From Methylobacterium currus (lineage in GTDB: Bacteria; Pseudomonadota; Alphaproteobacteria; Rhizobiales; Beijerinckiaceae), in the NCBI RefSeq assembly GCF_003058325.1, contig NZ_CP028843.1:1045501-1109500 (forward strand): a stretch of 64,000 nucleotides of DNA. The letters are read 5' to 3'. A program made the position numbers and the translations under genes. Shown piece after piece: positions 1 through 9,275 of this stretch (position 1 is the stretch's first letter; every line of letters starts with the position of its first letter). A model generated the notes under the pieces. That model saw only the letters and a program-made list of their open reading frames with translations, had not been told where the DNA came from and did not search any database.

Positions 1-25
1 CGGAACCTGCGGGGCAGGAGGTGGC

Positions 26-1738
26 GTGGGTTGGGGGCCTGACCGCTGGCGATTCTACCGCCTCGTCGGGCACGAGGCGGGACGCGTCCTGCGGGCTGCC
101 GCCGTGCGCGCGACCTCGCGCCCCTCGGCGCTGGCCCGCCTGCGACCGACCGGCCTCGTGATCGCGCCGCAGGACCTGCGCACCAGCGACGCGACCATCG
201 CGGCCGACATCTATGCCGGGCTGTTCGTGTTCGCCGGGCGGGCGCTCGCCACCGGCGGGCGCTCGCCGTTCGATTTCGCGCCGCCCTCGCCCCAATGGGG
301 CGAGGAACTCTACGGCTTTGGCTGGCTGCGCCACCTGCGCGCCGCCGAGAGCGCGCTGTCGCGCGCCAACGCCCGCGCCTTCGTGCAGGACGTCATGGCG
401 GGCCGCGGCGACCAGGCCCTGGCCCACCGGCCGACGGTGGTCGCCCGGCGGCTGATCTCGCTCCTGTGCCAGTCGCCCCTGGTGCTGGAGGGGGCGGACC
501 ACGCCTTCTACCAGGCCTTCCTGAAGCTGATCGGGCGCTGCACCCGCAGCCTCGACCAGGCCCTGCGCCGCGGCATCATGCCCCGCGACCGGCTCGTCGC
601 CGCGGTGGCGCTCGCCTATGCGGGCCTGTGCTGCGAGGGGTTCGAGCCGGTCCTGCGCCGGGGCACGCGGCTCCTCCACCGCGAGCTGACCCGCCAGATC
701 CTGCCCGATGGCGGCCATCGCAGCCGCGACCCGGGCTTCGCCAAGGACCTGCTCCTCGACCTCCTGCCCCTGCGCCAGAGCTTCCTGAGCCGCGACATCG
801 CCCCGCCGGAGGCCCTGCTCAACGCCATCGATCGGATGCTGCCGCTCCTGCGGCTCCTGCGCCACGGCGACGCCTCGCTGGGCCACCACAACGGCATGGG
901 GGCGACCGCCGCCGACCAGCTCGCCACCCTGCTGGTCTATGACGGGGCGCTCGCCAAGCCGCTGATGCACGCGCCCCATTCCGGCTACGCCCGCCTCGAG
1001 GGCGGGGGCGGCACCCTGGTGGTGGCCGACATCGGCGCGGCTCCCCCGCCGGCCTATTCCGCCGTGGCCGGGGCCGGCTGCCTCTCCTTCGAGCTGTCCT
1101 GCGGGCCGCAGCGGCTGGTGGTGAATTGCGGCATGCCGGCGACCGGCGAGGAGATGCGCGCGCTCGCCCGCACCACCGCCGCCCATTCCACCGCGTGCCT
1201 CGCCGATTCCTCCTCCTGCCGCTTCCTCGCCCTGTCGCAGCCGGGCCTGATCCATCCGCTCGCCGCGTGGCTGAAGCGCCGGATGGGGCCGATCGTCGTG
1301 CGCGGCCCCTCCGACGTCACGGTCGAGCGCGGCACCGACCCTGCGGGCGCCGGCCTGCTCGCCGGCCGGCACGACGGCTACGCCCCGACATTCGGCCTGC
1401 TCCACGAGCGGCGCTGGCGCCTGCATCCGGACGGCGCCCTGCTGGAGGGGCATGACGGCTTCGTGCGCGACGGGGCGGGACGGAGCGGTCCGGTCGAGGC
1501 GGCGATCCGCTTCCATCTCCACCCGACCGTGCGGGCGAGCCGGGTCGGGCGCGGGGTGCGGCTCGCCGGGGCGGGCGCGCCCTGGCTGTTCGAGGCCGAC
1601 GAGCTCGATCCGGTGATCGAGGAGAGCGTGTTCTTCGCCGCTCTCAACGGCGCCCGCCGCACCGAGCAGATCGTTCTCCACCTCACCGTCGCCGACGGGA
1701 CCCGGGTGGCCTGGCGCTTCCGCCGCCTGGCGGATTGA
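26..1738 (+). CDS. heparinase II/III family protein
   Basis: The 570-residue protein has the two-part layout of the heparinase II/III family. An alpha-helical toroid-like region covers roughly residues 50-310, with an H-H-N-G-M-G segment near 287. A beta-rich C-terminal domain follows from about 318, including the A-H-S-T segment near 385 that resembles the family H-N-T motif. These enzymes cleave or bind acidic polysaccharides by beta-elimination; the substrate here is unknown. No signal peptide is evident. The start is taken as GTG at 26, a few bases after an AGGAG stretch; an earlier in-frame start cannot be judged because the window begins here. A hairpin terminator follows the stop. The family call is firm and the activity is inferred. 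Confidence 0.82.
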   Translation: MGWGPDRWRFYRLVGHEAGRVLRAAAVRATSRPSALARLRPTGLVIAPQDLRTSDATIAADIYAGLFVFAGRALATGGRSPFDFAPPSPQWGEELYGFGWLRHLRAAESALSRANARAFVQDVMAGRGDQALAHRPTVVARRLISLLCQSPLVLEGADHAFYQAFLKLIGRCTRSLDQALRRGIMPRDRLVAAVALAYAGLCCEGFEPVLRRGTRLLHRELTRQILPDGGHRSRDPGFAKDLLLDLLPLRQSFLSRDIAPPEALLNAIDRMLPLLRLLRHGDASLGHHNGMGATAADQLATLLVYDGALAKPLMHAPHSGYARLEGGGGTLVVADIGAAPPPAYSAVAGAGCLSFELSCGPQRLVVNCGMPATGEEMRALARTTAAHSTACLADSSSCRFLALSQPGLIHPLAAWLKRRMGPIVVRGPSDVTVERGTDPAGAGLLAGRHDGYAPTFGLLHERRWRLHPDGALLEGHDGFVRDGAGRSGPVEAAIRFHLHPTVRASRVGRGVRLAGAGAPWLFEADELDPVIEESVFFAALNGARRTEQIVLHLTVADGTRVAWRFRRLAD

Positions 1739-1776
1739 GCCCATCTGTTCGCGCTTGCGATCGATATTTTTCTCGG

Positions 1777-1798
1777 CCCTCACTCATTTGAGGGTTTT
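1777..1798 (+). terminator. intrinsic terminator after the heparinase-like gene
   Basis: CCCTCA and TGAGGG form a 6-bp stem around a 6-base loop, followed at once by TTTT. It lies 39 bases after the stop at 1738 and separates that gene from the diguanylate cyclase downstream. Confidence 0.6.
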
Positions 1799-1881
1799 GC
1801 GGCCCTGAATGAACATTCTTTGGGCAGGCGTCCATGTTACATAACCGTGCCGAGTCGGCCTCGGGCGGGGAATTCCACGGA

Positions 1882-3042
1882 ATGAAGCTGGACGCGCCGA
1901 CCCTGGTGACCGTGACCGTCTTCGTGATGGTCGTGATGGGGGCGCTGTACCTCCTGTCCTGGAGCCAGGCCCGGCAGACCCGGGCGCTGGGCTTCCTCGG
2001 CGCCGCCCAGATCGTCGGCGCCGCCGCGGTCACGCTGTTCGGCCTGCGCGACGTCATCCCGGACTGGCTGTCGATCGGCCTCGCCAATGCGGTGATGCTC
2101 GGGGCCTTCGGGCTGATCTGGGGCGGCGCCCGCTCGTTCGAGGGACGGCGCGTCCCGTTCCCCTGGATCGCCGCCGGCCCGATCGTCTGGCTCGCCGCCT
2201 GCCTGGTACCGCCGTTCTACGCCTCGCTCGGCGCCCGGGTGATCCTCTCCTCGGCCGTCGCGGGCCTGGCTTGCGCGCTCGCCGCCCGCACCCTCTGGCA
2301 CCATCGCGGCGAGCGGCTGCCGTCCCGGGCGCCGGCGGCGATCCTGCTCGCCAGCGAGGCGCTGCTGATCTGGGCGCGGATTCCCGCCACCCTGGTCCTG
2401 CCGGCGCCGCCGACCGGAACCCCGGACCAGACCTTCTGGGTGGCGGCCCTGTCCTTCGTCGCGCTGCTCTACACGGTGGCGGTCTCGGTGCTGTTCATGG
2501 CGATGGCCAAGGAGCGCCTCGAGGCCGAGCAGCGCCGCGTCGCCGAGACCGACCCGCTCACCGGAATCGCCAACCGCCGAGCGCTGGCGGACGCGGCCCG
2601 CCGGCTGCGCGCGGCCGGGCCGACCGCCCTGCTGCTGTTCGATCTCGACCATTTCAAGCGGGTCAACGATACCTACGGCCACGCCGTCGGCGACGCGGTG
2701 CTGATCGGCTTCTGCGCCGCCGCCCGCCAGGTCCTGCCCGACGGGGCCGCGTTCGGGCGCCTCGGCGGCGAGGAATTCGCCTGCCTGCTGCCCGGCGCCA
2801 GCGTCGCCGAGGCGGCGGCCACGGCCGAGACCGTGCGCCTCGCCGTGGCGACGATGCGCCCCGACCTGGTTCCGGGCCTCGCGGTCACGGTGAGCATCGG
2901 CGTCGCCAGAAGCACGGGCAAGATGGGAGCGGGGGACTTCGACACCCTGCTCGGCCTCGCCGACCGGGCGCTCTACCAAGCCAAGGCGCAGGGGCGGGAC
3001 CGGGTGGTGCTGGCCGGGCCGGACCTGCGGCAAGTGGCGTGA
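1882..3042 (+). CDS. membrane-bound diguanylate cyclase (GGDEF)
   Basis: A predicted 386-residue protein. The N-terminal half (about residues 5-220) is a chain of hydrophobic segments consistent with six or seven membrane helices. A short linker leads to a GGDEF domain beginning near the D-P-L-T-G motif. The active-site signature is G-G-E-E-F at residues 295-299, so it should make cyclic di-GMP from two GTP. The allosteric I-site R-x-x-D expected just before it is absent (P and A occupy those places). I chose the ATG at 1882 rather than 1834 because the first membrane helix follows directly, as is usual for this type; the longer form would add 16 polar residues. No EAL domain is present. Confidence 0.88.
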   Translation: MKLDAPTLVTVTVFVMVVMGALYLLSWSQARQTRALGFLGAAQIVGAAAVTLFGLRDVIPDWLSIGLANAVMLGAFGLIWGGARSFEGRRVPFPWIAAGPIVWLAACLVPPFYASLGARVILSSAVAGLACALAARTLWHHRGERLPSRAPAAILLASEALLIWARIPATLVLPAPPTGTPDQTFWVAALSFVALLYTVAVSVLFMAMAKERLEAEQRRVAETDPLTGIANRRALADAARRLRAAGPTALLLFDLDHFKRVNDTYGHAVGDAVLIGFCAAARQVLPDGAAFGRLGGEEFACLLPGASVAEAAATAETVRLAVATMRPDLVPGLAVTVSIGVARSTGKMGAGDFDTLLGLADRALYQAKAQGRDRVVLAGPDLRQVA

Positions 3043-3175
3043 GAGGAGACCGGGTCTCTCCCGACGCAGTGCCACCCGGCGCCCATCCGGCTTGTCGCCG
3101 CTGCCCAGCCCCCTAAGACACCCCCATCCCACGACCGCCGGGCACGCCGCCCGGTGCCAGATGAGGGCTCAACCC

Positions 3176-4219
3176 ATGGAATATCGGCAGTTCGGACGGT
3201 CCGGCCTCAAGGTTCCGGTCCTGAGCCTCGGCACCGGCACCTTCGGGGGCAGCAACGAATTCTTCCAGCGCTGGGGGCAGACCGACGTCGCCGAGGCGAG
3301 CCGGATGGTCGACCTGTGTCTCGAGGCCGGTGTCAACTTCTTCGACACCGCCGACATCTACTCGCAGGGCGCCTCCGAGGAGATCCTGGGCCAGGCGCTC
3401 AAGGGCAAGCGCAACCGGGCGCTGATCTCCACCAAGGCGACCTTCCCGATGGGCGAGGGGCCGAACGAGATAGGGCCGAACGACATGGGCTCGTCGCGCT
3501 ACCATCTGGTGCGCGCCTGCGAGGCGAGCCTGCGGCGGCTCGGCACCGACCATATCGACGTCTACTTCATGCACGGCTTCGATGCGCTCACGCCCGTCGA
3601 CGAGACCCTGCGGGCCCTCGACGACCTCGTACGGGCGGGCAAGATCGGCTATATCGGCGCCTCGAACTTCTCCGGCTGGCAGCTGATGAAGGCGCTCTCG
3701 ACCTCCGAGCGCTACGGGCTCGCGCGCTACGTCGCCTATCAGGGCTACTACTCGCTGGTCGGCCGGCACTACGAGTGGGAGCTGATGCCGCTGGGCCTCG
3801 ACCAGGGCGTCGCCCTGATGGTGTGGAGCCCGCTCGGCTGGGGCCGGCTCACCGGCAAGATCCGCCGCGGCGCCAATACCAGCGGCCGCATCGCGTCGGG
3901 CGGCGCCGAGGGCGGCCCGCCGGTCGCCGACGAGGCCCTGTTCCGCGTCGTCGACGTCCTCGACGAGCTCGCCGCCGAGACCGGGCGCAGCGTGGCGCAG
4001 GTGGCGCTCAACTGGCTGCTCAGCCGCCCGACGGTCGCCAACATCGTGGTCGGCGCCCGCAACGAGGAGCAGCTGAAGCAGAATCTCGGCGCCGTCGGCT
4101 GGACCCTCGACCCCGCCCAGATCGCCCGCCTCGACGCGGCGAGCCAGGAAACGCCGATCTATCCCTACTGGCACCAGAAGGGCTTCGACGAGCGCAACCC
4201 GAAGCCGACCACCTGGTAG
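3176..4219 (+). CDS. aldo/keto reductase
   Basis: A 347-residue NADPH-dependent oxidoreductase of the aldo/keto reductase superfamily. The catalytic tetrad is visible: D and Y in F-D-T-A-D-I-Y near residue 60, K in the I-S-T-K segment near 85, and H in Y-F-M-H-G near 130. The C-terminal G-A-R-N-E-E-Q segment fits the cofactor-binding loop. The start is ATG 3176, where the family N-terminus (M-E-Y-R-Q-F-G) begins; an in-frame ATG at 3092 would add 28 residues with no family resemblance. It resembles the voltage-gated potassium channel beta-subunit-like group. The physiological aldehyde or ketone cannot be predicted. Confidence 0.9.
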   Translation: MEYRQFGRSGLKVPVLSLGTGTFGGSNEFFQRWGQTDVAEASRMVDLCLEAGVNFFDTADIYSQGASEEILGQALKGKRNRALISTKATFPMGEGPNEIGPNDMGSSRYHLVRACEASLRRLGTDHIDVYFMHGFDALTPVDETLRALDDLVRAGKIGYIGASNFSGWQLMKALSTSERYGLARYVAYQGYYSLVGRHYEWELMPLGLDQGVALMVWSPLGWGRLTGKIRRGANTSGRIASGGAEGGPPVADEALFRVVDVLDELAAETGRSVAQVALNWLLSRPTVANIVVGARNEEQLKQNLGAVGWTLDPAQIARLDAASQETPIYPYWHQKGFDERNPKPTTW

Positions 4220-4384
4220 CCCGGCCACCGTCGGATCCGGCCATCCGACGGTGCGGCGCCCGTTTCGTGCATCGCGCGGGCGGACAAGCTGCGTTATGAA
4301 ATGAGGTTCGTAGCCCCCCGGTCCGGTCGAGCCGGGGGGTGGACCGCCCCGGTCCGGCGGTCGACGCGAGCCTCGAGGTCCAAG

Positions 4385-6721
4385 ATGGCGCATGAAGGCG
4401 TCCACGATCCCGTCCTCGTCTCCCTGTCGATCGCGATCGCCATGCTGGCCTCCTTCGTGGCGCTGGACCTGGCGGGGCGGATGAAGGCCGCGACCGGCTG
4501 GGCCCGGCGGGCCTGGCTGATGACGGCGGCCCTGGTGCTCGGCGGCGGCGTCTGGTCGATGCACTTCGTGGCGATGCTGGCCTTCCGCCTGCCGGATCTC
4601 GAGATCACCTACGATCTCGGCCTCACGCTGCTCTCCCTCGCGCTTCCGGTCGCCGTGACCGCCTTCGGCCTCGCCATCGCCCAGCGGCCGAGCGCGGGAC
4701 CGGGGACCATCGTGGTGGCGGGCCTCGTGACCGGGCTCGGCATCGCCTCGATGCACTATACCGGCATGGCGGCAATCCGCCTGGCCGCCATCCTCCACTA
4801 CGATCCGGCCTGGGCGGCCGCCTCGGTGCTGATCGCGGTCGGCGCCGCCACGGTGGCGATCCGGCTGGCGCTCGGCGAGAGCGGGCTCCCGCTGCGGATC
4901 GCGGCCTCCGGGGCGATGGGGCTCGCCATCGCGGGCATGCACTACGCGGCGATGCAGGGCCTGCACGTCTCGCATCAGGCGGGGGCGGACCATGCCGGGG
5001 CGGGGGCGGCGGGCGTCAACCAGATTCGCCTCGCCGTCGGCGTCACGGCGGTGACCTTCGTGGTCCTCACCCTCGCGCTGCTCGCCGCCGCGATCGACCG
5101 CCGCGTCTCGCAGCGGGCCGCCCGCGAGGCCGCGGCGTTGCGCGCCAGCGAGGAGCGCTACCGCCTGCTCCTCCAGAGCGTGACCGACTACGCGATCTTC
5201 ATGCTCGACCGCGACGGGGTGGTGGCGAACTGGAATGCCGGCGCCCGCCGGATCAAGGGCTACGAGGCCGAGGAGATCGTGGGTCAGCACTTCTCGCGCT
5301 TCTACACCGAGGAGGACCGGGACGCGGGCGTGCCGGCCCGTGCGCTCGCCACCGCGGCGGAACGCGGCAAGGTCGAGGCCGAGGGCTGGCGGGTGCGCCG
5401 GGACGGCACCCGGTTCTGGGCGAGCGTCGTGATCGACGCGATCATCGGCGAGGAGGGCCGGCTCGTCGGCTTCGCCAAGGTCACCCGCGACGTCACCGAG
5501 CGCAAGCGGGCCCAGGCGGCCCTGGAGCAGGCGCAGGCCGCGCTGGCCCAGGCCCAGAAGATGGAGGCGGTGGGCCAGCTCACCGGCGGCGTCGCCCACG
5601 ACTTCAACAACCTGCTGATGGCGGTACTGGGCAGCCTGGAATTGCTCCGCAAGCGCCTGCCCGACGATCCCCGCCTGCTGCGCCTGCTCGACAACGCCGT
5701 GCAGGGCGCCGAGCGCGGCGCGGCCCTGACCCAGCGGATGCTGGCCTTCGCCCGGCGCCAGGAGCTCACGCCCGAGGCGGTCGACCTCGCGCGCCTGGTG
5801 CGCAACATGTCAGACCTGCTGCAGCGCTCGATCGGCCCGGCCGTGCGGATCGAGACGCGCTTTCCCCTCGGCCTGCCGCCGGCCCTGGTCGATGCCCACC
5901 AGCTCGAGCTCGCGCTCCTCAACCTCGTGGTCAATGCCCGCGACGCGATGCCGGAGGGCGGCACCGTCACGATCGCGGCCCGGCTGGGCCAGGAGAAGCC
6001 TGGACACGAGGACCAGGCCGGGGAGGGCGCCCCCCTGCTCTGCCTGGCGGTCGCCGATACCGGCACCGGCATGGACGAGGCGACCCTGGCCCGGGCACAG
6101 GAGCCGTTCTTCACCACCAAGGGCGTCGGCCGGGGCACCGGCCTCGGCCTCTCGATGGTGCACGGCCTGGCGGCGCAGTCGCGGGGCCGCCTGGTGCTGC
6201 GCAGCCGGCCGGGTGCCGGGACCACGGCCGAGATCTGGCTGCCGGTGGCGGCGCCGGCAGCCGCTTGCGGCGAGCCAGAGGCCGCGGCGCCCCGCACTGC
6301 TCCGCTCCGCCTCGTCGCCTCCCAGGTCGTCCTCGTCGTCGACGACGATCCGCTGGTGCTCGAGAACAGCGCCGCGATGCTGGAGGATCTCGGCCACCGG
6401 GTGATCGAGGCCCGCTCCGGCCAGGAGGCGCTGGAGCTGATGCGCCGCGCCCGCACCCTCGACCTCGTGCTGACCGACCACGCGATGCCGGAGATGACCG
6501 GCCTCCAGCTCGCCGCCCGCATCGCGGCCGAGCGGCCCGGCCTCAAGGTGATCCTCGCCACCGGCTACGCCGACTTCGCCCCGGATGAAGCGGCCCACCT
6601 GCCGCGTCTGGCCAAGCCCTACGACCAGGCGACGCTCGCCCGGATGATCGACGCGGTGATGCGGGGGGCGGAGGAGGCCGGCGGGGACGGGACCGTGGTG
6701 CCGTTCCCGAAGAGCGCGTGA
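4385..6721 (+). CDS. MHYT-PAS hybrid histidine kinase
   Basis: A 778-residue membrane sensor kinase. The N-terminus carries an MHYT domain with its repeated signatures (S-M-H-F, S-M-H-Y-T, G-M-H-Y-A) inside seven hydrophobic segments, a fold proposed to sense a diatomic gas through a metal. A PAS domain covers about residues 255-375. A HisKA domain follows with the phosphorylated His in V-A-H-D-F-N-N at about residue 405. An HATPase domain then has N-A-R-D-A-M and G-T-G-L-G-L boxes, and a C-terminal receiver has a probable phospho-Asp near residue 698 (V-L-T-D-H-A-M-P). The receiver at the end suggests a phosphorelay. No partner is adjacent. The ATG at 4385 is chosen over 4301 because the MHYT helices start soon after it. 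Confidence 0.88.
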   Translation: MAHEGVHDPVLVSLSIAIAMLASFVALDLAGRMKAATGWARRAWLMTAALVLGGGVWSMHFVAMLAFRLPDLEITYDLGLTLLSLALPVAVTAFGLAIAQRPSAGPGTIVVAGLVTGLGIASMHYTGMAAIRLAAILHYDPAWAAASVLIAVGAATVAIRLALGESGLPLRIAASGAMGLAIAGMHYAAMQGLHVSHQAGADHAGAGAAGVNQIRLAVGVTAVTFVVLTLALLAAAIDRRVSQRAAREAAALRASEERYRLLLQSVTDYAIFMLDRDGVVANWNAGARRIKGYEAEEIVGQHFSRFYTEEDRDAGVPARALATAAERGKVEAEGWRVRRDGTRFWASVVIDAIIGEEGRLVGFAKVTRDVTERKRAQAALEQAQAALAQAQKMEAVGQLTGGVAHDFNNLLMAVLGSLELLRKRLPDDPRLLRLLDNAVQGAERGAALTQRMLAFARRQELTPEAVDLARLVRNMSDLLQRSIGPAVRIETRFPLGLPPALVDAHQLELALLNLVVNARDAMPEGGTVTIAARLGQEKPGHEDQAGEGAPLLCLAVADTGTGMDEATLARAQEPFFTTKGVGRGTGLGLSMVHGLAAQSRGRLVLRSRPGAGTTAEIWLPVAAPAAACGEPEAAAPRTAPLRLVASQVVLVVDDDPLVLENSAAMLEDLGHRVIEARSGQEALELMRRARTLDLVLTDHAMPEMTGLQLAARIAAERPGLKVILATGYADFAPDEAAHLPRLAKPYDQATLARMIDAVMRGAEEAGGDGTVVPFPKSA

Positions 6722-6763
6722 GCGGCAGCCGGTCTTTCACTTCACGACTCCGCTGCCCGCCAG

Positions 6764-6799
6764 GTCATTCCGGGGCCGCGGAGCGGAGCCCGGGATGAC
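6764..6799. repeat. dispersed intergenic palindrome, family 2, copy 1
   Basis: A 36-base imperfect palindrome with outer arms GTCATtCCGGG and CCCGGgATGAC around a GC-rich centre. It closely matches the element at 41261-41297. It lies between two convergent genes and could form a hairpin at the ends of both transcripts. Confidence 0.6.
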
Positions 6800-6867
6800 C
6801 CTGCGAGGCGGACACGATGCGTCCATTCAGGAAGCGCTGACCGTCGAAGCGGGCTCCCGTCTCCAGC

Positions 6868-7581
6868 TCACGCCGCCGGCATCTTCCTCGCCTTCGCCTC
6901 GCGCAGCAGCGCCAGCCCCTCGGGCCCGAGATCGAGCGCGAGGCGCAGCACCTCGTCGGCATAGGCCTGCGGCGTGGTGCCGGCCTGCTTGGCCGCGCGG
7001 GCGAGGCGCAGACCGAGGGCGCCCTCCACCGGGATCGAGGTGCCGCGGGGCGCCGGTTCCGGGGGCGGAGACGGCGAGGCCGCGGGGGCCGGGGAGGCGG
7101 CAGGCGCGATGACGGGGGTTCTGGCCGGCGCGATGTCGGCCCGCGGCGGCAGGCCGAGGGCGTGGCGCCGCCCCTGCGCGGCCAGGCGGTCGGCGCGCTC
7201 GTTGCCGGCGTGCCCCGCATGGCCCTTCACCCAGACCCAGCGCACGTCGCGCCGCGCCGCCAGCTCGTCGAGGCGCTGCATCAACTCGACGTTCTTCACC
7301 GGGCCGGTGGTGGTGCGCCAGCCCTTGAGCTTCCAGCCGCGGATCCACTCGGTGATCGACTTGATCACGTACTGGCTGTCGCAGCGCATCTCGATCGCCG
7401 CGCCCTCGGGGAAATGCTCCAGCGCCCGGATCGCCGCGGTCAATTCCATGCGGTTGTTGGTGCTCTGCGGATCACCCCCGCACAGCTCGACGGTGCCCTC
7501 CGGTGCCTCGATCACCACGCCCCAGCCGCCCGGGCCGGGATTGGGATCGCAGCCGCCGTCGGCGTACACGATGGTTCGCAT
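6868..7581 (-). CDS. rnhA: ribonuclease HI with C-terminal extension
   Basis: The first 150 or so of 237 residues are a standard RNase HI, which cuts the RNA strand of RNA-DNA hybrids. The acidic active site is visible: D in Y-A-D-G-G, E in R-M-E-L, D in C-D-S-Q and D in E-R-A-D-R. After this comes an Ala/Pro-rich linker (about 160-185) and a helical tail of about 50 residues. Typical bacterial RNase HI has about 150 residues, so the tail is an addition of unknown role. The ATG at 7581 is chosen because the family N-terminus (M-R-T-I-V-Y-A-D) begins there; 46 upstream in-frame residues look non-coding. Confidence 0.9.
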   Translation of the reverse strand: MRTIVYADGGCDPNPGPGGWGVVIEAPEGTVELCGGDPQSTNNRMELTAAIRALEHFPEGAAIEMRCDSQYVIKSITEWIRGWKLKGWRTTTGPVKNVELMQRLDELAARRDVRWVWVKGHAGHAGNERADRLAAQGRRHALGLPPRADIAPARTPVIAPAASPAPAASPSPPPEPAPRGTSIPVEGALGLRLARAAKQAGTTPQAYADEVLRLALDLGPEGLALLREAKARKMPAA

Positions 7582-7850
7582 GGCTGCCTTTGCCTGAACG
7601 TCACAAACGGAAGGCGGCCGCGCCCCTCGGGAGGGCTTCCGCCCCCGGGAGGGCTGCCGGCCGCGTGGGCAGTGTCGGCCCGGAATGGTGAACAAATACC
7701 CAGGCGCGCTCCTCCGCAACCCGGGCGGGCGCTGGCACGGCGCTTGCGGCTGATCCAGGATGCGCGATGACGAGGCGCCGACGCGACGCAGAGGCGCCGC
7801 AGTCGGTCCGCCCGCGCTGCCCTGGGATCACCGAAGACGAGACGCGCCCC

Positions 7851-9251
7851 ATGCCAGTCGATCCCGCCGACGCCGTCGAGGAGATGCTGCCGCCGGCCCG
7901 CCTCGTGCCGCTGGCGTTGCAGCACGTGCTGGTGATGTATGCGGGTGCCGTCGCGGTGCCGCTGATCATCGGCCGGGCGCTCGGCTTACGCCCCGAGGAG
8001 GTGGCGTTCCTGATCAGCGCCGACCTGTTCGCCTGCGGCCTCGCGACCCTGATCCAGTCGGCGGGATTTCCGGGTGTCGGCATCCGCCTGCCGGTGATGA
8101 TGGGCGTGACCTTCGCGGCGGTCGGCCCGATGCTGTCGATGGCGGCCACGCCCGGGATCGGGCTGCTCGGCATCTACGGCTCGGTGATCGGTGCCGGCCT
8201 CTTCGGCCTCCTGGTCGCGCCCTTCGTCAGCCGCCTCCTGCCGCTGTTCCCGCCGGTCGTCACCGGCACCATCATCCTGGTCATCGGCATCTCGCTGATG
8301 CGGGTCGGCATCAACTGGGCCGGCGGCGGCCAGCCGACGCTGACGAGGATCATCGACGGCGTGCCCGCCGCTGTGCCGAACCCGAACTACGCGCAGCCCG
8401 GCGGCCTCGGCATCGCCTTCCTGGTCCTCCTGACGATCCTGGGCCTGATCCGTTGGGGCCGGGGCTTCCTCGCCAACGTCGCGGTGCTGCTCGGCATCGT
8501 CGCCGGCTCGGTGCTCGCGGCCTGCCTCGGCCTGATGCCTCTCGACAAGGTCGCGGCGGCGCCCTGGTTCGCCCCCGTCCTGCCGTTCCATTTCGGCCTG
8601 CCCGAGTTCCACCTGGTGCCGATCGCCACGATGTGCGTGGTGATGATCGTCGTGATGATCGAATCGACCGGGATGTTCCTGGCGCTCGGCGAGATCACCG
8701 GCCGGCCGGTATCGCAGACGGATCTCGCCCGCGGCCTGCGGGCCGACGGTCTCGGCACGCTCTTGGGCGGCCTCTTCAACACCTTCCCGTACACCTCGTT
8801 CTCGCAGAATGTCGGCCTCGTCGGGGTGACGGGGGTGCGCTCGCGCTCCGTGACCGTGGCGGGCGGGGTGATCATGCTGGCGCTCGGTCTGCTGCCGAAG
8901 ATGGCCGCCCTGGTCGAGGCGGTGCCGCAGGTGGTGCTCGGCGGCGCCGGCCTCGTGATGTTCGGCATGGTGGCGGCCACCGGCGCACGCATCCTCACGG
9001 CGGTCGATTTCCGGGGCCAGCCGAAGAACCAGTTCGTGGTGGCGGTCGCGGTCGGCTTCGGCATGATCCCGCTGGTGGCCCCGACCTTCTTCCGCAACCT
9101 GCCGCACGCGCTGCACCCGCTGCTCGAATCGGGCATCCTGCTCGCCTCGATCGCCGCGGTCGTGCTCAACGCCTTCTTCAACGGGCTGGGCAGCACCGAG
9201 CAGGCGGGACGGGACGCCTCCGCGGCGGCCGCGGCCGCCGAACACGTCTGA
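7851..9251 (+). CDS. NCS2-family purine (urate/xanthine) permease
   Basis: A 466-residue polytopic membrane protein of the nucleobase:cation symporter-2 family, with about 12-14 hydrophobic segments. The family signature Q-N-x-G-x-x-x-x-T-G-V-x-S-R is present near residue 325. Its neighbour 24 bases downstream encodes urate oxidase, so urate (or xanthine) is the likely cargo, taken up by symport across the inner membrane. The start is ATG 7851; a start at 7767 would prepend 28 Arg-rich residues. The permease and urate oxidase form a likely two-gene operon. Family certain, substrate inferred from context. Confidence 0.88.
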   Translation: MPVDPADAVEEMLPPARLVPLALQHVLVMYAGAVAVPLIIGRALGLRPEEVAFLISADLFACGLATLIQSAGFPGVGIRLPVMMGVTFAAVGPMLSMAATPGIGLLGIYGSVIGAGLFGLLVAPFVSRLLPLFPPVVTGTIILVIGISLMRVGINWAGGGQPTLTRIIDGVPAAVPNPNYAQPGGLGIAFLVLLTILGLIRWGRGFLANVAVLLGIVAGSVLAACLGLMPLDKVAAAPWFAPVLPFHFGLPEFHLVPIATMCVVMIVVMIESTGMFLALGEITGRPVSQTDLARGLRADGLGTLLGGLFNTFPYTSFSQNVGLVGVTGVRSRSVTVAGGVIMLALGLLPKMAALVEAVPQVVLGGAGLVMFGMVAATGARILTAVDFRGQPKNQFVVAVAVGFGMIPLVAPTFFRNLPHALHPLLESGILLASIAAVVLNAFFNGLGSTEQAGRDASAAAAAAEHV

Positions 9252-9275
9252 ATCACGGGATCGCACGAGGAGCCG

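Noticed and set aside
1837..3132. A long minus-strand open frame opposite the first diguanylate cyclase
   Set aside because: Composition is typical of antisense GC-rich DNA, and the GGDEF domain on the other strand is certain.
3113..5599. A long open frame on the minus strand opposite the aldo/keto reductase and histidine kinase genes
   Set aside because: High GC removes stop codons from the opposite strand; the product is Arg/Gly/His-rich without any domain, and the plus strand carries clear families.
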